From assembly GCA_964417875.1 (NCBI GenBank), contig CAYQJU010000007.1, positions 9,948 to 73,947 on the forward strand: a stretch of 64,000 nt of DNA. The letters are read 5' to 3'. Below, piece after piece: positions 34,213-42,921 of this stretch. The notes beneath the pieces were generated by a model. That model was not told the origin of the DNA. It saw only the letters and a list, made by a program, of their open reading frames with translations, and did not search any database. This DNA is from ZC4RG30 sp964417875 (GTDB lineage Bacteria > Pseudomonadota > Gammaproteobacteria > Steroidobacterales > Steroidobacteraceae). How positions within the stretch are numbered: position 1 is the first letter of the stretch; every line of letters starts with the position of its first letter. A program made the position numbers and the translations under genes.

Positions 34213-36672
34213 TCAGCGCCGCCGCGCCAGCAGTTCGATGACCCGGTCCGGATCCACCGGCTTGGTGAAATGCACGTCGAAGCCCGCTTCCATCGCGCGC
34301 GCCTTGTCCGCGGCCTGGCCCCAGCCGGTCAGCGCCACAAGCGTCACCGGTTTGCCGATCCTGCGGATGCGCCGCGCCACCTCATAGCCATCGAGGCCGG
34401 GCATGCCGATGTCCAGCAGTGCAAAGTCCGGCGCCAGTTCCTGATACATGCGCAGCGCCGTCTCGCCATCGTGCGCCACCGAGATGCGATGGCCGAACAC
34501 CTCCAGCAGCATCGCCAGCGTCTGCGCGGCATCCTCATTGTCATCGGCGATCAGCACATTGTGGGTGACCGCCCCGGACTGCATCGGCTGCGCGGGTGAG
34601 CTGGCCGGGCTGGCGGACGGCAGCGTGCGCGGGATGCGCACGGTGAACTCGCTGCCGCGACCGGGCCCGTCGCTGTGGGCCGCGATGCTGCCGCCATGCA
34701 GTTCGACCAGGCCGCGTGCCAGTGCGAGGCCAATGCCGAGGCCGCCATCGGAGCGCGCCCGCGTCGATTTCACCTGCGTGAACATCTGGAACACATCGGC
34801 CAGCCCATCCGGCGCGATGCCGATGCCATTGTCGGTCACCGAGAATTCCACTTCGGACTCGCTCGCGGTGGCGCGCATCGTGATGCTGCCGCCCGGGTCG
34901 GTGTACTTGGCCGCATTGGTCAGCAGGTTCGAGAGGATCTGCGCCAGCCGCAGCGCATCGCCAACCAGCTCGGCACTGCGATGCTCGACATCGACCCGCA
35001 GCGCATGGCTGCGCGATTCGATGGTCGGGCGCGCCGTCTCCACCGCCGCATCGACGATGGCACCCAGCGTGGTCGGCGCCAGTCGCAGGTCGAACGAACC
35101 GCGGGTGATGCGCGCGATGTCGAGCAGGTCATCGAGCAGCGCGGACATGTGCCGCACCTGCCTTGCGATCACCCCATGGCTCCAGCGCTTTTGCTCCTCG
35201 GTGGATCCGGGTGCGCCAGCCAGCGCCGCGGCCTGCCGGATCGGCGCCAGTGGGTTGCGCAGCTCGTGCGCCAGCGTGGCCAGGAACTCGTCCTTGCGGC
35301 GGTCCGCCTCGCGCAGCCGGTTCTCGGCTGCCTCGCGGCTGGCGATCTCGCGCTGCGCGGCCTCGTAGAGCCGCGCATTGTCGGTGGCAATGGCCGCCTG
35401 CGAGGCCACGCCGGTGACCAGCTTCTCGGCGCGTTCGGAGAACACACCCGGTTCAGCGTGACCGAAGAACAGGCCGCCGAGCACCTCTCCTGACCGCGCC
35501 ACCACCGGTGCGGCCAGATAGCTGCGCACCGGCAGGTGCCCGGGCGGCATGCCGAAATGCGGCGCCACCTGGCCGTAGCGCGGGTCCTGGGTGATGTCGT
35601 GCGACCGCACCACGCTGGCACCGCTGAAGGTGGTGTGGAACACCGGCGTGGCGCGCGGCAGGCCGAACTTCTCGAACGCCTCGCGCGGCGCACCCGACAG
35701 CGTGTAGAGCTGGTAGGAGGCGCCGTCCTGGCTGGTCACGTTGTAGAAGAACGCGCCGAACTGCGCGCCTGAGAGCTGCCGGCCGAGGTCGGTGACCCGC
35801 TGCAGGATGGTCTGCAGGTCGAGCGCGGAGGCAATCGACGTGCCGGCCGCCGCCAGCAGTTCGAGGATCTGCGAATGCTCGCGCAGCGCGGCCTGGTCGT
35901 GCTTCTGGCGCGTGATGTCACGCGCGATCTTCGAGGCACCGATGATGCGACCGGTGCTGTCGCGGATCAGCGAGACGCTCAGCGAGACATGGATCAGTGA
36001 TCCGTTCTTGCAGCGGCGCACGGTCTCGTAGTGGTCTACGGGTTCGCCGCGGCGCAGCCGCTGCAGGATCTCCGGTTCTTCATCGGAATGCTCATCCGGG
36101 ATCAGCATCGTCACCGGCTGCCCGATCACCTCGTCTGCACGGTAGCCATACATGCGTTCGGCGGCCGGGTTCCAGGTGGTGATGATGCCGTCGAGTGTCT
36201 TGGTGATGATGGCATCGTCGGAGGAGTCCACCACCGCGGCGAGGCGGCTCTTCATCTCCTCGTTGGCGCGCCGGTCGTCCAGCGGCTGCAGGATCCCGAA
36301 GAAGCAACGGGGCTGGTCGTCGTCGGCCGGCAGTAGCGTGACGGTGGTATTGGTCCACACTATGCCGCCGTCGCAGCGCAGGTAGCGCTTCTCGAGCGAA
36401 TAGCTGGAGATCGCGCCGGCGCGCAGCCGCTGCACGGCCTCGCGGGTGCGGAGCTGGTCGTCAGGATGGGTCAGCTCGAGGAAGGTCCTGCCGCGCAGTT
36501 GCTCGAGCGTGCAGCCGAGCATGCTGCGAGCCTTTTCGTTCGCCTCGATGAAACGCCCGGATTCATCGGCGATGGCGATTCCCACTGCGGCCTGCGAGAA
36601 CATGGCACGGAGCTGTCCCGCAGAGGTGCCGACCAGCGGCATTGCGTCACTGATCACGGTGTCATTGTGCAT
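34213..36672 (-). CDS. Soluble hybrid histidine kinase (PAS-PAS-GAF-HisKA-HATPase-REC)
   Basis: An 819-residue protein without membrane helices. PAS1 about 18-135, PAS2 about 140-258 (DDAIITKTLDGIITTWN), GAF about 280-435, HisKA with His469 in LATLAHELRNPLAP, HATPase with DNGIGI and GGLGIGLAL, and REC with LLDIGMPGLDG and TKPVDPD. It is convergent with the stand-alone REC gene, leaving a 12-bp gap. An in-frame extension to 36840 exists, but the ATG at 36672 begins the conserved sequence. Its kinase core matches two other kinases in this window. Confidence 0.92.
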   Translation of the reverse strand: MHNDTVISDAMPLVGTSAGQLRAMFSQAAVGIAIADESGRFIEANEKARSMLGCTLEQLRGRTFLELTHPDDQLRTREAVQRLRAGAISSYSLEKRYLRCDGGIVWTNTTVTLLPADDDQPRCFFGILQPLDDRRANEEMKSRLAAVVDSSDDAIITKTLDGIITTWNPAAERMYGYRADEVIGQPVTMLIPDEHSDEEPEILQRLRRGEPVDHYETVRRCKNGSLIHVSLSVSLIRDSTGRIIGASKIARDITRQKHDQAALREHSQILELLAAAGTSIASALDLQTILQRVTDLGRQLSGAQFGAFFYNVTSQDGASYQLYTLSGAPREAFEKFGLPRATPVFHTTFSGASVVRSHDITQDPRYGQVAPHFGMPPGHLPVRSYLAAPVVARSGEVLGGLFFGHAEPGVFSERAEKLVTGVASQAAIATDNARLYEAAQREIASREAAENRLREADRRKDEFLATLAHELRNPLAPIRQAAALAGAPGSTEEQKRWSHGVIARQVRHMSALLDDLLDIARITRGSFDLRLAPTTLGAIVDAAVETARPTIESRSHALRVDVEHRSAELVGDALRLAQILSNLLTNAAKYTDPGGSITMRATASESEVEFSVTDNGIGIAPDGLADVFQMFTQVKSTRARSDGGLGIGLALARGLVELHGGSIAAHSDGPGRGSEFTVRIPRTLPSASPASSPAQPMQSGAVTHNVLIADDNEDAAQTLAMLLEVFGHRISVAHDGETALRMYQELAPDFALLDIGMPGLDGYEVARRIRRIGKPVTLVALTGWGQAADKARAMEAGFDVHFTKPVDPDRVIELLARRR

Positions 36673-36831
36673 GCTGGATTCAGGCGTTTTCGGCTGCCTT
36701 CGCAAAGCGGCGCGGCGGCTTTCGGGGCGGGCCGGGCGCCGGAACATAGTACCTGCGCCCGGACGGGCCGTCTTGTTGAGCTTTGTACGCCGCCAGCGCA
36801 CCATAGCAGGAAGCCCCCTGAAGCAGTTCCC

Positions 36832-38442
36832 ATGCCACACCAGAAGCTTGTTTTTTCGCTGATTGCCGCAGCCCTGCCGCTGCTGGCCGCCGCAGCCACG
36901 CCGCTGGCCGGGCAGGTGCGCGACGGCGATCGCCAGGCGGCGCTCGAAGCCATCCGCGCCGGCGCCGATGTCGATGCGCGGCTGGGCGACGGGTCATCCG
37001 CGCTGCTGTGGGCGGTGCATCGCGTCGATCACGAGATGGTGAAGGAACTGCTGGCGCGCGGCGCCGAGCCGGATGTGCGCAATGTGCTGGGGGCCACGCC
37101 GCTGGCCGAGGCGGTGTCCATCGACGATGCGCAGCTGGTGCAGATGCTGCTTGCCGCCGGCGCCGATCCGAACCTGGGCAATGACGACAACCAGACCCCG
37201 CTGATGATCGCCGCCCGCAATGGTTCGCTGCCACTGGTGCAGGCGCTGCTCGCGGCCGGCGCGCGCGTCAACGAGCGCGAACGCTTCCGGCAGCAGAGCG
37301 CGTTGATGTGGGCCGTGGCGGCCGGCAGTCCCGAGGTGGTCGACCTTCTGATCGGCCACGGCGCCGAGATCGACATCCGCGCCGCGGCGAACGACTGGGG
37401 CAACCAGATCACCTCCGAGCCGCGTGCCCAGTACCGCAACACCGGCGGCCTCACGCCGCTGCTGTTCGCCACGCGCTTCGGCTGCCTGGGGTGCGTGAAG
37501 TCGCTGCTGGACGCCGGTGCCGACATCAACCGCCCGACGCCCGAAGGCGTCACGCCGCTGATGAACGCAATCGACAACAACCAGTATGCAATCGCGAACT
37601 ACCTGCTCGATCGCGGCGCCAATGCACATCTGGCCGACTGGTGGGGCCGCACCGCGCTCTATCTGACCGCCGACATGCGCACGCGTGGCGGCGCAGGCCG
37701 GGCGGGCGCCGGCGGTCCCCGCGGTGCCGGTGCGCCGGGCGCGCAGGGTGGCGAAGGGCAGGGCGGCATTGCCGGCGTCGGCTTTGCCGATGCACCGCGC
37801 CCCGTGGCGGTGCACAGCGCGCTGCAGGTGATGCAACGGCTGCTGGAGATGGGCGCCGATCCGAACACGCAGCTGAACATGCACCGTCCGTTCCGCGGCC
37901 GCTTCACCGACGATCTGATCACCACCGGCTGCACGCCGCTGCTGCGCGCGGCGCTGTCGGTGGACCGCGAAGCCGTGCGCTTGCTGCTGCAGCATGGTGC
38001 GCTGCCGGACCTGCCCAATGTGATGGGCGTGACGCCACTGATGGCCGCTTCGGCCATCGGCGCCGCGCGCGGCCTGCAGCAGGGCGGCCAGGGGCCGATC
38101 GCCGGCGCCGATCCGCAGGACAACGCCATCGCCGTGATCGGCATGCTGATCGAGTCGGGGGCCGACGTGAATGCGCGCATCACCGACACCAGCAGCCGCA
38201 CCGCGATCATTGCCCGCCCCAGCTCGATGACCGACCGCCAGGGCCAGACCGCGATCTACGGCGCCATCAGCCAGGACTGGGCGCGGGTGGCCCGGTTCCT
38301 CATCGACAACGGCGCGCGCCTCGACATCCGCGATGCGGCCGGCAAGACCGTGCTCGATGCGCTGGAGGGCAAGGCCGGCGGCCGCGAGAACGTCATCGGC
38401 GAGGAGATGGTCACGCTGATCAAGGAAGCGCTCGGCACCTGA
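36832..38442 (+). CDS. Secreted ankyrin-repeat protein
   Basis: A 536-residue protein with a signal peptide (FSLIAAALPLLAAAATPLAG). About ten ankyrin repeats follow, seen as repeated TPL..A..N...V..LL..GAD.N units. Residues about 284-320 form a Gly/Ala-rich spacer splitting the array into two blocks. Ankyrin repeats mediate protein contacts; the partner is unknown. Export to the periplasm or beyond is expected from the signal peptide. It stands alone, followed by a VOC-family gene after 37 bp. Confidence 0.9.
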   Translation: MPHQKLVFSLIAAALPLLAAAATPLAGQVRDGDRQAALEAIRAGADVDARLGDGSSALLWAVHRVDHEMVKELLARGAEPDVRNVLGATPLAEAVSIDDAQLVQMLLAAGADPNLGNDDNQTPLMIAARNGSLPLVQALLAAGARVNERERFRQQSALMWAVAAGSPEVVDLLIGHGAEIDIRAAANDWGNQITSEPRAQYRNTGGLTPLLFATRFGCLGCVKSLLDAGADINRPTPEGVTPLMNAIDNNQYAIANYLLDRGANAHLADWWGRTALYLTADMRTRGGAGRAGAGGPRGAGAPGAQGGEGQGGIAGVGFADAPRPVAVHSALQVMQRLLEMGADPNTQLNMHRPFRGRFTDDLITTGCTPLLRAALSVDREAVRLLLQHGALPDLPNVMGVTPLMAASAIGAARGLQQGGQGPIAGADPQDNAIAVIGMLIESGADVNARITDTSSRTAIIARPSSMTDRQGQTAIYGAISQDWARVARFLIDNGARLDIRDAAGKTVLDALEGKAGGRENVIGEEMVTLIKEALGT

Positions 38443-38479
38443 TCCGGCGCGGGCGCGGCAGTTTCTGCAAGGAGGAGCC

Positions 38480-38908
38480 ATGGAAGCGAGTGAACTGCAT
38501 CGCGGCCGACTGATCGATCACATCCAGCTGGTGGTGCGCGACCTTGCGGCCAGCCGGCGCTTCTACGAAGCCGTGTTCGAAGTACTGGGCATTCCACTGG
38601 GTGGCGCTGCAGACGATTACTTCTGGGCGGATGAACTGTTCGTCTCTACTGCGGACAGCCCGGCAGCGCAGGGACAGCTCACAGGGAGGCATCACCTGGC
38701 CTTCCAGGCCCGCGACCAGCAGATGGTGCAGGCCTTCCATGCGGCCGCATTGGCCAATGGCGGCCGGGACCATGGTGCACCCGGCGAGCGTCCCTATCAT
38801 CCCGGCTACTATGCGGCTTTCGTACTCGATCCGGATGGCAACAACATCGAGGTGGTGCATCACGGCGAGGCGAGGCGCTCGGTCGGCAGCGTGGTGATCA
38901 GTTTCTGA
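38480..38908 (+). CDS. VOC-superfamily (glyoxalase/dioxygenase-like) protein
   Basis: A 142-residue single-module VOC protein with paired beta-alpha-beta-beta-beta motifs. Probable metal ligands are His in LIDHIQLVV, His in RHHLAFQ and Glu in NNIEVVHHG, giving one metal site per dimer interface. It could be a glyoxalase, a resistance-type binding protein or a small dioxygenase. AAGGAGGAG directly upstream supports the ATG. Confidence 0.87.
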   Translation: MEASELHRGRLIDHIQLVVRDLAASRRFYEAVFEVLGIPLGGAADDYFWADELFVSTADSPAAQGQLTGRHHLAFQARDQQMVQAFHAAALANGGRDHGAPGERPYHPGYYAAFVLDPDGNNIEVVHHGEARRSVGSVVISF

Positions 38909-38921
38909 AACCCGGAAACAA

Positions 38922-38950
38922 GCGTGGCGCGACCAACGGCCGCGCCACGC
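38922..38950. terminator. Convergent hairpin terminator
   Basis: A perfect 10-bp stem (GCGTGGCGCG and its complement) with a 9-base loop lies between the convergent VOC and outer-membrane protein genes. There is no strong T-run, so it may act on both strands through structure. Confidence 0.55.
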
Positions 38951-38969
38951 GAAGGTCATGCGCGGTGAT

Positions 38970-39527
38970 TTACTCGCGCAGGCCGAACGTGAATGTGATG
39001 CCGGCCGAGATCACATCCAGATCGCCGATGATGTCCGTGTCGAACTTCTCGTACTCGGCGCGCAGGCCGAGGGCACCCATGTTGAACTGCAGGCCGGCGC
39101 CATAGGCCAGTTCGATGTCATCGTCCTCGAAGAACACCGCGCCGACATTGCCGTCCGCCTCGATGCGCGAGACACCGGCCTTCAGGAACAGTTCCACCGG
39201 ACCCACCGGCATCAGGCCGACGCCGAACACCGAGAAGGCCTTGGCCTTGGCTTCAAAGGGCCCGCCCACGGCCACCGCGGGCGCCTGCTGTTCGCCGAAG
39301 CTGGTATAGGTGCCCTCGATCGCCACGTTGGGCGTGGCGCGGAAGCCCGCGATCAGTTTCCAGCCGGTGTCCTCATCGTCGACATCCTCGACATCGAAAT
39401 CACCGGAGTCGAACCTGGACTGCAGGCCGGCGGCGCCGACGTAGATTCCCTGTGCCGCAACAGAGGCAGACATGCCCAGCGCGGCGAGCGCCACCAGCCA
39501 GGTGGCAGACTTGACGGACTTCTTCAT
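38970..39527 (-). CDS. Small outer-membrane beta-barrel protein
   Basis: A 185-residue protein with a signal peptide ending ASVAAQG and an OmpA/OmpX-like eight-strand barrel pattern (GIYVGAAGLQSRF, TPNVAIEGTYTSF, LGLRAEYEKFDT, ISAGITFTFG). A DVEDVDDEDTG acidic loop could bind cations. The start is either ATG 39527, which has AAGGAGAAGG upstream, or ATG 39545, which overlaps the stop of the ferritin-like gene upstream. I favour 39527. It is probably co-transcribed with that ferritin-like gene. Confidence 0.87.
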   Translation of the reverse strand: MKKSVKSATWLVALAALGMSASVAAQGIYVGAAGLQSRFDSGDFDVEDVDDEDTGWKLIAGFRATPNVAIEGTYTSFGEQQAPAVAVGGPFEAKAKAFSVFGVGLMPVGPVELFLKAGVSRIEADGNVGAVFFEDDDIELAYGAGLQFNMGALGLRAEYEKFDTDIIGDLDVISAGITFTFGLRE

Positions 39528-39541
39528 TACCTTCTCCTTCT

Positions 39542-40150
39542 TCATGGTTTCTGCCCGTGCGGGGCCACTTGCTGCGTGAGAGCTTCCAGTCGGCTGGCGA
39601 GCTCCGCGGCATGCTCCTTTTCTTCGGCCAGGATGTCCTCGATCAGGCGGCGAGTGACGATGTCACCTGTCCCAATGAAGCGCAGCGTCTCGGCGTAGAA
39701 CTCGATGGCCAGGCGTTCGGCTGCAAGTTCCTCGCGCACCATCTCGGCGGTGCCGGTGCCTTGCGCGTAATCGGTGCGGCGATCACAGCTGCCAAGCGGC
39801 CGCAGGTCCGGTTCACCGCCGAGCTGCACGATGCGCTCGGCAATCAGGTCCGCGTGGCGCTGCTCCTCGTTGGCGCGGTCGAGCAGTTCGCCCATCAGCG
39901 CCTCATCGGCGGTGCCGCGCACCAGGTAGAAATGGCGGCGATAGCGCAGCATGCAGGCGATCTCGGATGCCAGTGCGTCGTTCAGGAGCTTCAGCAGCAG
40001 GCCGCGATCCAGCCTGCGGCCGGCATCGGCATCCTGCTGACTGAGCTGCCGGCGGCTGCGCGCATGCCGCGACGCGATGTCGGCCAGGAAGCCACGTGGC
40101 TCTTCCAGCGGTACGCCCGGTTCGAAGCTGTCGCTCACGGCCATCTGCAT
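39542..40150 (-). CDS. Ferritin-like (bacterioferritin-type) protein
   Basis: A 202-residue four-helix protein. Ferroxidase-type residues appear in LASEIACMLRYRRH, DRANEEQRHADLIAERI, EELAAERLAIEFYAE and EEKEHAAELASRL, the E...ExxH...E...ExxH pattern of ferritin-like proteins, so iron oxidation or storage is plausible. AGGAG six bases upstream supports the ATG at 40150. A CCTACA element on the coding strand lies 83 bp upstream. Confidence 0.86.
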   Translation of the reverse strand: MQMAVSDSFEPGVPLEEPRGFLADIASRHARSRRQLSQQDADAGRRLDRGLLLKLLNDALASEIACMLRYRRHFYLVRGTADEALMGELLDRANEEQRHADLIAERIVQLGGEPDLRPLGSCDRRTDYAQGTGTAEMVREELAAERLAIEFYAETLRFIGTGDIVTRRLIEDILAEEKEHAAELASRLEALTQQVAPHGQKP

Positions 40151-40232
40151 CTGCAACTCCTGTGTCTCTTCCCGTTGCGTGCAAGATCGTTGATGCCTGC
40201 ATGGCCAACTGCCGGGCAACCAGCCGACGGAC

Positions 40233-40238
40233 TGTAGG
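40233..40238 (-). promoter_or_regulatory. CCTACA half-element upstream of the ferritin-like gene
   Basis: TTCCTACA on the minus strand, 83 bp before the ferritin-like start codon. The second arm at N6 spacing is not conserved. It forms part of a series of similarly placed elements in this island. Confidence 0.35.
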
Positions 40239-40301
40239 AAGATTGCCCGCAGTTGTTGCGTTTCTGCTGCAGCCGCGGCAGTACGGGTGGAGCGGTCCGT
40301 T

Positions 40302-40307
40302 CCTACA
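40302..40307 (+). promoter_or_regulatory. CCTACA half-element upstream of the BON lipoprotein gene
   Basis: TTCCTACA lies 90 bp before the BON lipoprotein start codon, back-to-back with the element at 40233 serving the divergent gene. Only one arm of the dyad is conserved. Confidence 0.35.
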
Positions 40308-40396
40308 TCCGGCCGCGCCGCCATCCCGTGCCCCGCGCCGCCTGCGGCGCGCATCGTGTGACCGCCGCAAATGCGGTGAAATACGTAGGAGGTGCG

Positions 40397-40711
40397 ATGA
40401 ACATCATCACCAGAAGCGCGGCAGTGGCCCTCGTTTCGGCCGGCGTGGCACTCGGTGGCTGCAATGTATTTCGCGGCCAGTCGACCCCCGGCCAGTATGT
40501 CGACGACGTCGCCATCACCTCGAAGGTGAAGGCAAAGTTGCTGGATAACGACAGCGTCGACGGGCTGGATGTGAACGTGGATTCGACCAATGGCAAGGTC
40601 ACGCTGACCGGCTGGGCGAGCACCGAATCCGAGATGCGTGCAGCCAGTGAGCTGGCCCGCGAGGTCGAGGGCGTGAAGTCGGTAGACAACCAGCTTCAGG
40701 TCAAGCGCTAG
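40397..40711 (+). CDS. BON-domain lipoprotein
   Basis: A 104-residue protein with a lipoprotein signal peptide (lipobox LGGC at about residues 19-22) and one BON domain (ITSKVKAKLLDND, VNVDSTNGKVTLTGWA, EVEGVKSVDNQL). BON domains bind membranes or lipids and are found in OsmY-like envelope stress proteins. AGGAGG at 40387-40392 gives a firm start. A strong terminator follows the stop codon. Confidence 0.92.
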   Translation: MNIITRSAAVALVSAGVALGGCNVFRGQSTPGQYVDDVAITSKVKAKLLDNDSVDGLDVNVDSTNGKVTLTGWASTESEMRAASELAREVEGVKSVDNQLQVKR

Positions 40712-40727
40712 GTTCGCGCCGTGATGA

Positions 40728-40756
40728 AAAAGGGCCCTGGATTCCAGGGCCCTTTT
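40728..40756. terminator. Bidirectional rho-independent terminator
   Basis: A perfect 13-bp stem starting with AAAAGGGCCCTGG, a 3-base loop and a T-run, flanked by A-run and T-run on either side. It ends the BON gene on the plus strand and CsbD on the minus strand. A second small hairpin (CCGGGA/TCCCGG, 40764-40778) lies next to it. Confidence 0.92.
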
Positions 40757-40784
40757 CTGTATCCCGGGACTTTCCCGGCTCCGC

Positions 40785-40973
40785 TCAGTTCAGGCGCGAC
40801 AGGTCGCGCTCGACTTCCTCGCGCGAAATGCCATAAGCCTCCTGGATCTTGCCACAGAGCATTTCATAGTTGCCCTCGACCTGGTCCAGTTGGTCGTCGG
40901 TGAGCTTGCCCCAGCGGGCCTTCACCTTGCCCTTCATCTGGTGCCAGTTGCCTTCGATGATGTCACGGTTCAT
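40785..40973 (-). CDS. CsbD-family stress protein
   Basis: A 62-residue CsbD-like protein with the family pattern MNRDIIEGNWHQMKGKVKARWGKLTDD and a helical second half. Members are small general-stress proteins of unknown biochemistry, often under alternative sigma control. AAGGAGGATCAC precedes the ATG. It lies 11 bp after the lipoprotein gene upstream and ends at the bidirectional terminator. Confidence 0.92.
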   Translation of the reverse strand: MNRDIIEGNWHQMKGKVKARWGKLTDDQLDQVEGNYEMLCGKIQEAYGISREEVERDLSRLN

Positions 40974-40984
40974 GTGATCCTCCT

Positions 40985-41431
40985 TCAGCGGTTGTCGATC
41001 TGCTGGGTCTGGTCGGCGCGGGTGCGCGCGGCGTCCAGTTGGCGCTGTGCACCCTCGCGGGCGGCGTCATAGGTCGCTTCGGCGCTTTCCTTGCAGTTCG
41101 CCTGTGCGCTGCCGCTCAAGGATTCGCAGCCCTGGGTGGCGACCTCGAAATCGCCGCGTGCCTCGGCAATGGCCGTGTCGTAGCGGGCTTCGGCGCGATC
41201 CTCGATGGCATCGCCGACATCATCCACATCCCTCGAGGCTGCCGCGCCTGCCGTTTCCGCCAGCACTTCGGCCTGCTCCATGCGCGCATCGGCCACCGCC
41301 TCGCTGCGATCAGCCTGCGCTTCGGCCACATCGGCGGCGACATCGGCCGGCGACTCGGCGCGGTTGCAAGCGGACAGTCCCAGCGCCAGCGCGGCGCAGG
41401 CTGCAACGGTGGGAATGACTGGTCTTTTCAT
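40985..41431 (-). CDS. Alanine-rich coiled-coil lipoprotein
   Basis: A 148-residue protein with a lipobox (LSAC) after a clear signal peptide. The mature part is Ala/Glu/Asp-rich and helical, with two further cysteines (CESLSGSAQANC) that may form a disulphide. I do not recognise a named family. It is co-transcribed with CsbD and its ribosome site is AAGGAG. A CCTACA element lies 77 bp upstream on the coding strand. Confidence 0.78.
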   Translation of the reverse strand: MKRPVIPTVAACAALALGLSACNRAESPADVAADVAEAQADRSEAVADARMEQAEVLAETAGAAASRDVDDVGDAIEDRAEARYDTAIAEARGDFEVATQGCESLSGSAQANCKESAEATYDAAREGAQRQLDAARTRADQTQQIDNR

Positions 41432-41507
41432 CTTCGCTTCTCCTTGCGGTAATGCCGCAACTTCTTCTGGAATGGGTTGCATGCTCGCGCCCTGGCTACC
41501 CTGGGGC

Positions 41508-41513
41508 TGTAGG
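41508..41513 (-). promoter_or_regulatory. CCTACA half-element upstream of the lipoprotein-csbD genes
   Basis: TGTAGG on the plus strand, reading CCTACA toward the lipoprotein gene, 77 bp before its start codon. The opposite arm is not conserved. Confidence 0.35.
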
Positions 41514-41530
41514 TGCAGGGCGTCACGCCT

Positions 41531-41548
41531 GATAGGGCGCCTCCTAAC
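41531..41548. promoter_or_regulatory. Degenerate TAGG-N6-CCTA dyad
   Basis: GATAGG, gcgcct, CCTAAC keeps the core TAGG-N6-CCTA of the recurrent dyad. It lies between the divergent lipoprotein-csbD and BON genes, and a further CCTACC element follows at 41587-41592. Confidence 0.4.
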
Positions 41549-41677
41549 TGCAATCCACCCGTTGCGCAGCCCGCGGTCGGCAGGTTCCTACCCCCGCTTG
41601 CGGGCGGCCTGCATGGTGCAGTCCTGCGCAGGGGGCGACCCTTCCCGCAGGCAAGGCGTGCAGATGAAGGCGGCAAC

Positions 41678-42283
41678 ATGAACAGACTCCTGGTGTGCAT
41701 GGTGGCGATGGGCGTGAGCGGCGCGGTGATGGCACAGGCACCCTCACAGGACGCGGCCGGAGCCGGCGCCCTGGTGCCGGCGATGCCTGCGTCAGGGGCC
41801 GACGCGCCGTCTGCGGTCTCCGGCACCGTGCAGAAGGATCCGGAGACGGCCGTGCGTGACATCCAGCGGGCGCTGCGCGCCTCCGATGAAGTCCCGGCAG
41901 ATGCGATCAGCGTGGTGGTGCATGCCCAGACCGTGGTGCTGTCTGGCGAGGTCGATTCGGAACTGGAGGCCGCGCGCGCACTGTCGCTGGCGCAGAGCCA
42001 CTCCGGTGATGTGCGGGTCTCCAGCCATGTGGAAGTCCGCTCGCCACCGGCAGCGCAGGCGGCGGCGGTCACATCGCCGCTGGTGCGCGAGGTGGAACGG
42101 GCGCTGAAGGCAGACCGGCGCACCGCCGACCTCGGCATCTCGGTCAGCATCGATGACCAGCAGGTCATCGGCCTGCATGGCCTCGTGCCCACGCGCGAAA
42201 GCCGTGCCGCAGCGGAGGAAGTCGCGGCCAGGGTGGATGGCGTGCAGAGCGTGAGCAGCCGGCTGGTCGTGCCGGGAGAGTAA
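41678..42283 (+). CDS. Periplasmic double-BON-domain protein
   Basis: A 201-residue protein with a signal peptide ending AVMAQA and two BON-like domains (about residues 52-122 and 132-200), OsmY-like. Each contains the glycine-centred SGEV/HGLV turn and a hydrophobic strand. A role in envelope integrity under osmotic stress is likely by family. GAAGG eight bases before the ATG is the probable ribosome site. Confidence 0.86.
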   Translation: MNRLLVCMVAMGVSGAVMAQAPSQDAAGAGALVPAMPASGADAPSAVSGTVQKDPETAVRDIQRALRASDEVPADAISVVVHAQTVVLSGEVDSELEAARALSLAQSHSGDVRVSSHVEVRSPPAAQAAAVTSPLVREVERALKADRRTADLGISVSIDDQQVIGLHGLVPTRESRAAAEEVAARVDGVQSVSSRLVVPGE

Positions 42284-42304
42284 TTGCTGCAGGGTCAGGT
42301 CCCT

Positions 42305-42310
42305 CCTACA
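42305..42310 (+). promoter_or_regulatory. CCTACA half-element upstream of the DUF1328-DUF883-yqjE operon
   Basis: CTCCTACA lies 91 bp before the DUF1328 start codon, the same placement as in front of the BON and ferritin-like genes. The second arm is not conserved. Confidence 0.35.
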
Positions 42311-42400
42311 CCCGGAAGGAGGGCGTCCCGACTGCTGCCGATGAGGCCGCCCACGACGATATGGACAAGCCCGGCCGCCGGCCGGCATGGAGGGATTCAC

Positions 42401-42565
42401 ATGCTTCACTACGCCGTTGTCTTCTTCGTCATCGCGCTGATCGCAGCGCTGCTTGGCTTCTCGGGAATCGCCGCCGGCGCGGCCGGCATCGCGAAGATCC
42501 TGTTCGTGGTCTTCCTGGTGGTGGCAATTGCCACCTTCTTCCTCGGCCGCAACCGGGGGGTCTGA
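42401..42565 (+). CDS. DUF1328 small membrane protein
   Basis: A 54-residue protein consisting of two membrane helices (YAVVFFVIALIAALLGF and AKILFVVFLVVAIATFFLG) joined by a GIAAGAAGI turn, the YtjA/DUF1328 pattern. Function is unknown; members are stress-inducible in several proteobacteria. GGAGGG precedes the ATG. It opens a four-gene operon. Confidence 0.92.
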   Translation: MLHYAVVFFVIALIAALLGFSGIAAGAAGIAKILFVVFLVVAIATFFLGRNRGV

Positions 42566-42567
42566 AC

Positions 42568-42921
42568 ATGGGAAGGGCAGCCGACAACCTCGCCGACATC
42601 GCGCACGTCACCGGAGAGCGGTCGGGTGAAGCACTGCACCGGGGCGCCACAGAGCTGCAGAAGTTTTTCGATGATGTCGAGGAACTGCTGCGTCGCGTCT
42701 CGGACATCAGTGACAACGACATCGCGCGCATCCGCGACAAGCTGGAATCCTCCATCCAGCGCGTGAGGTCCGCCACTCGTGACCGGCTGGAATATGCGGC
42801 GGATGGCACGCGTCGCGCGGCCCGCGCCACCGACGAGTACGTGCACGAGAACCCGTGGACCGCCGTGGGGGTTTCCGCTGCTGCGGGACTGGTGGCGGGC
42901 GCGATCCTGTGTCGGCGATAG
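42568..42921 (+). CDS. DUF883 (YqjD/ElaB-like) membrane protein
   Basis: A 117-residue protein: a helical cytosolic part, then the family signature YVHENPWTAVGV and a C-terminal membrane segment ending in RR. E. coli YqjD anchors ribosomes to the inner membrane in stationary phase. It follows DUF1328 by 2 bp and overlaps the YqjE-like gene, reproducing the E. coli yqjD-yqjE-yqjK order. Paralogue at 5451. Confidence 0.92.
   Translation: MGRAADNLADIAHVTGERSGEALHRGATELQKFFDDVEELLRRVSDISDNDIARIRDKLESSIQRVRSATRDRLEYAADGTRRAARATDEYVHENPWTAVGVSAAAGLVAGAILCRR

Noticed and set aside
37681..37790. GC-rich repeat as a CRISPR or VNTR
   Set aside because: It encodes an irregular Gly/Ala-rich stretch in frame, with no exact repeat unit or spacers.
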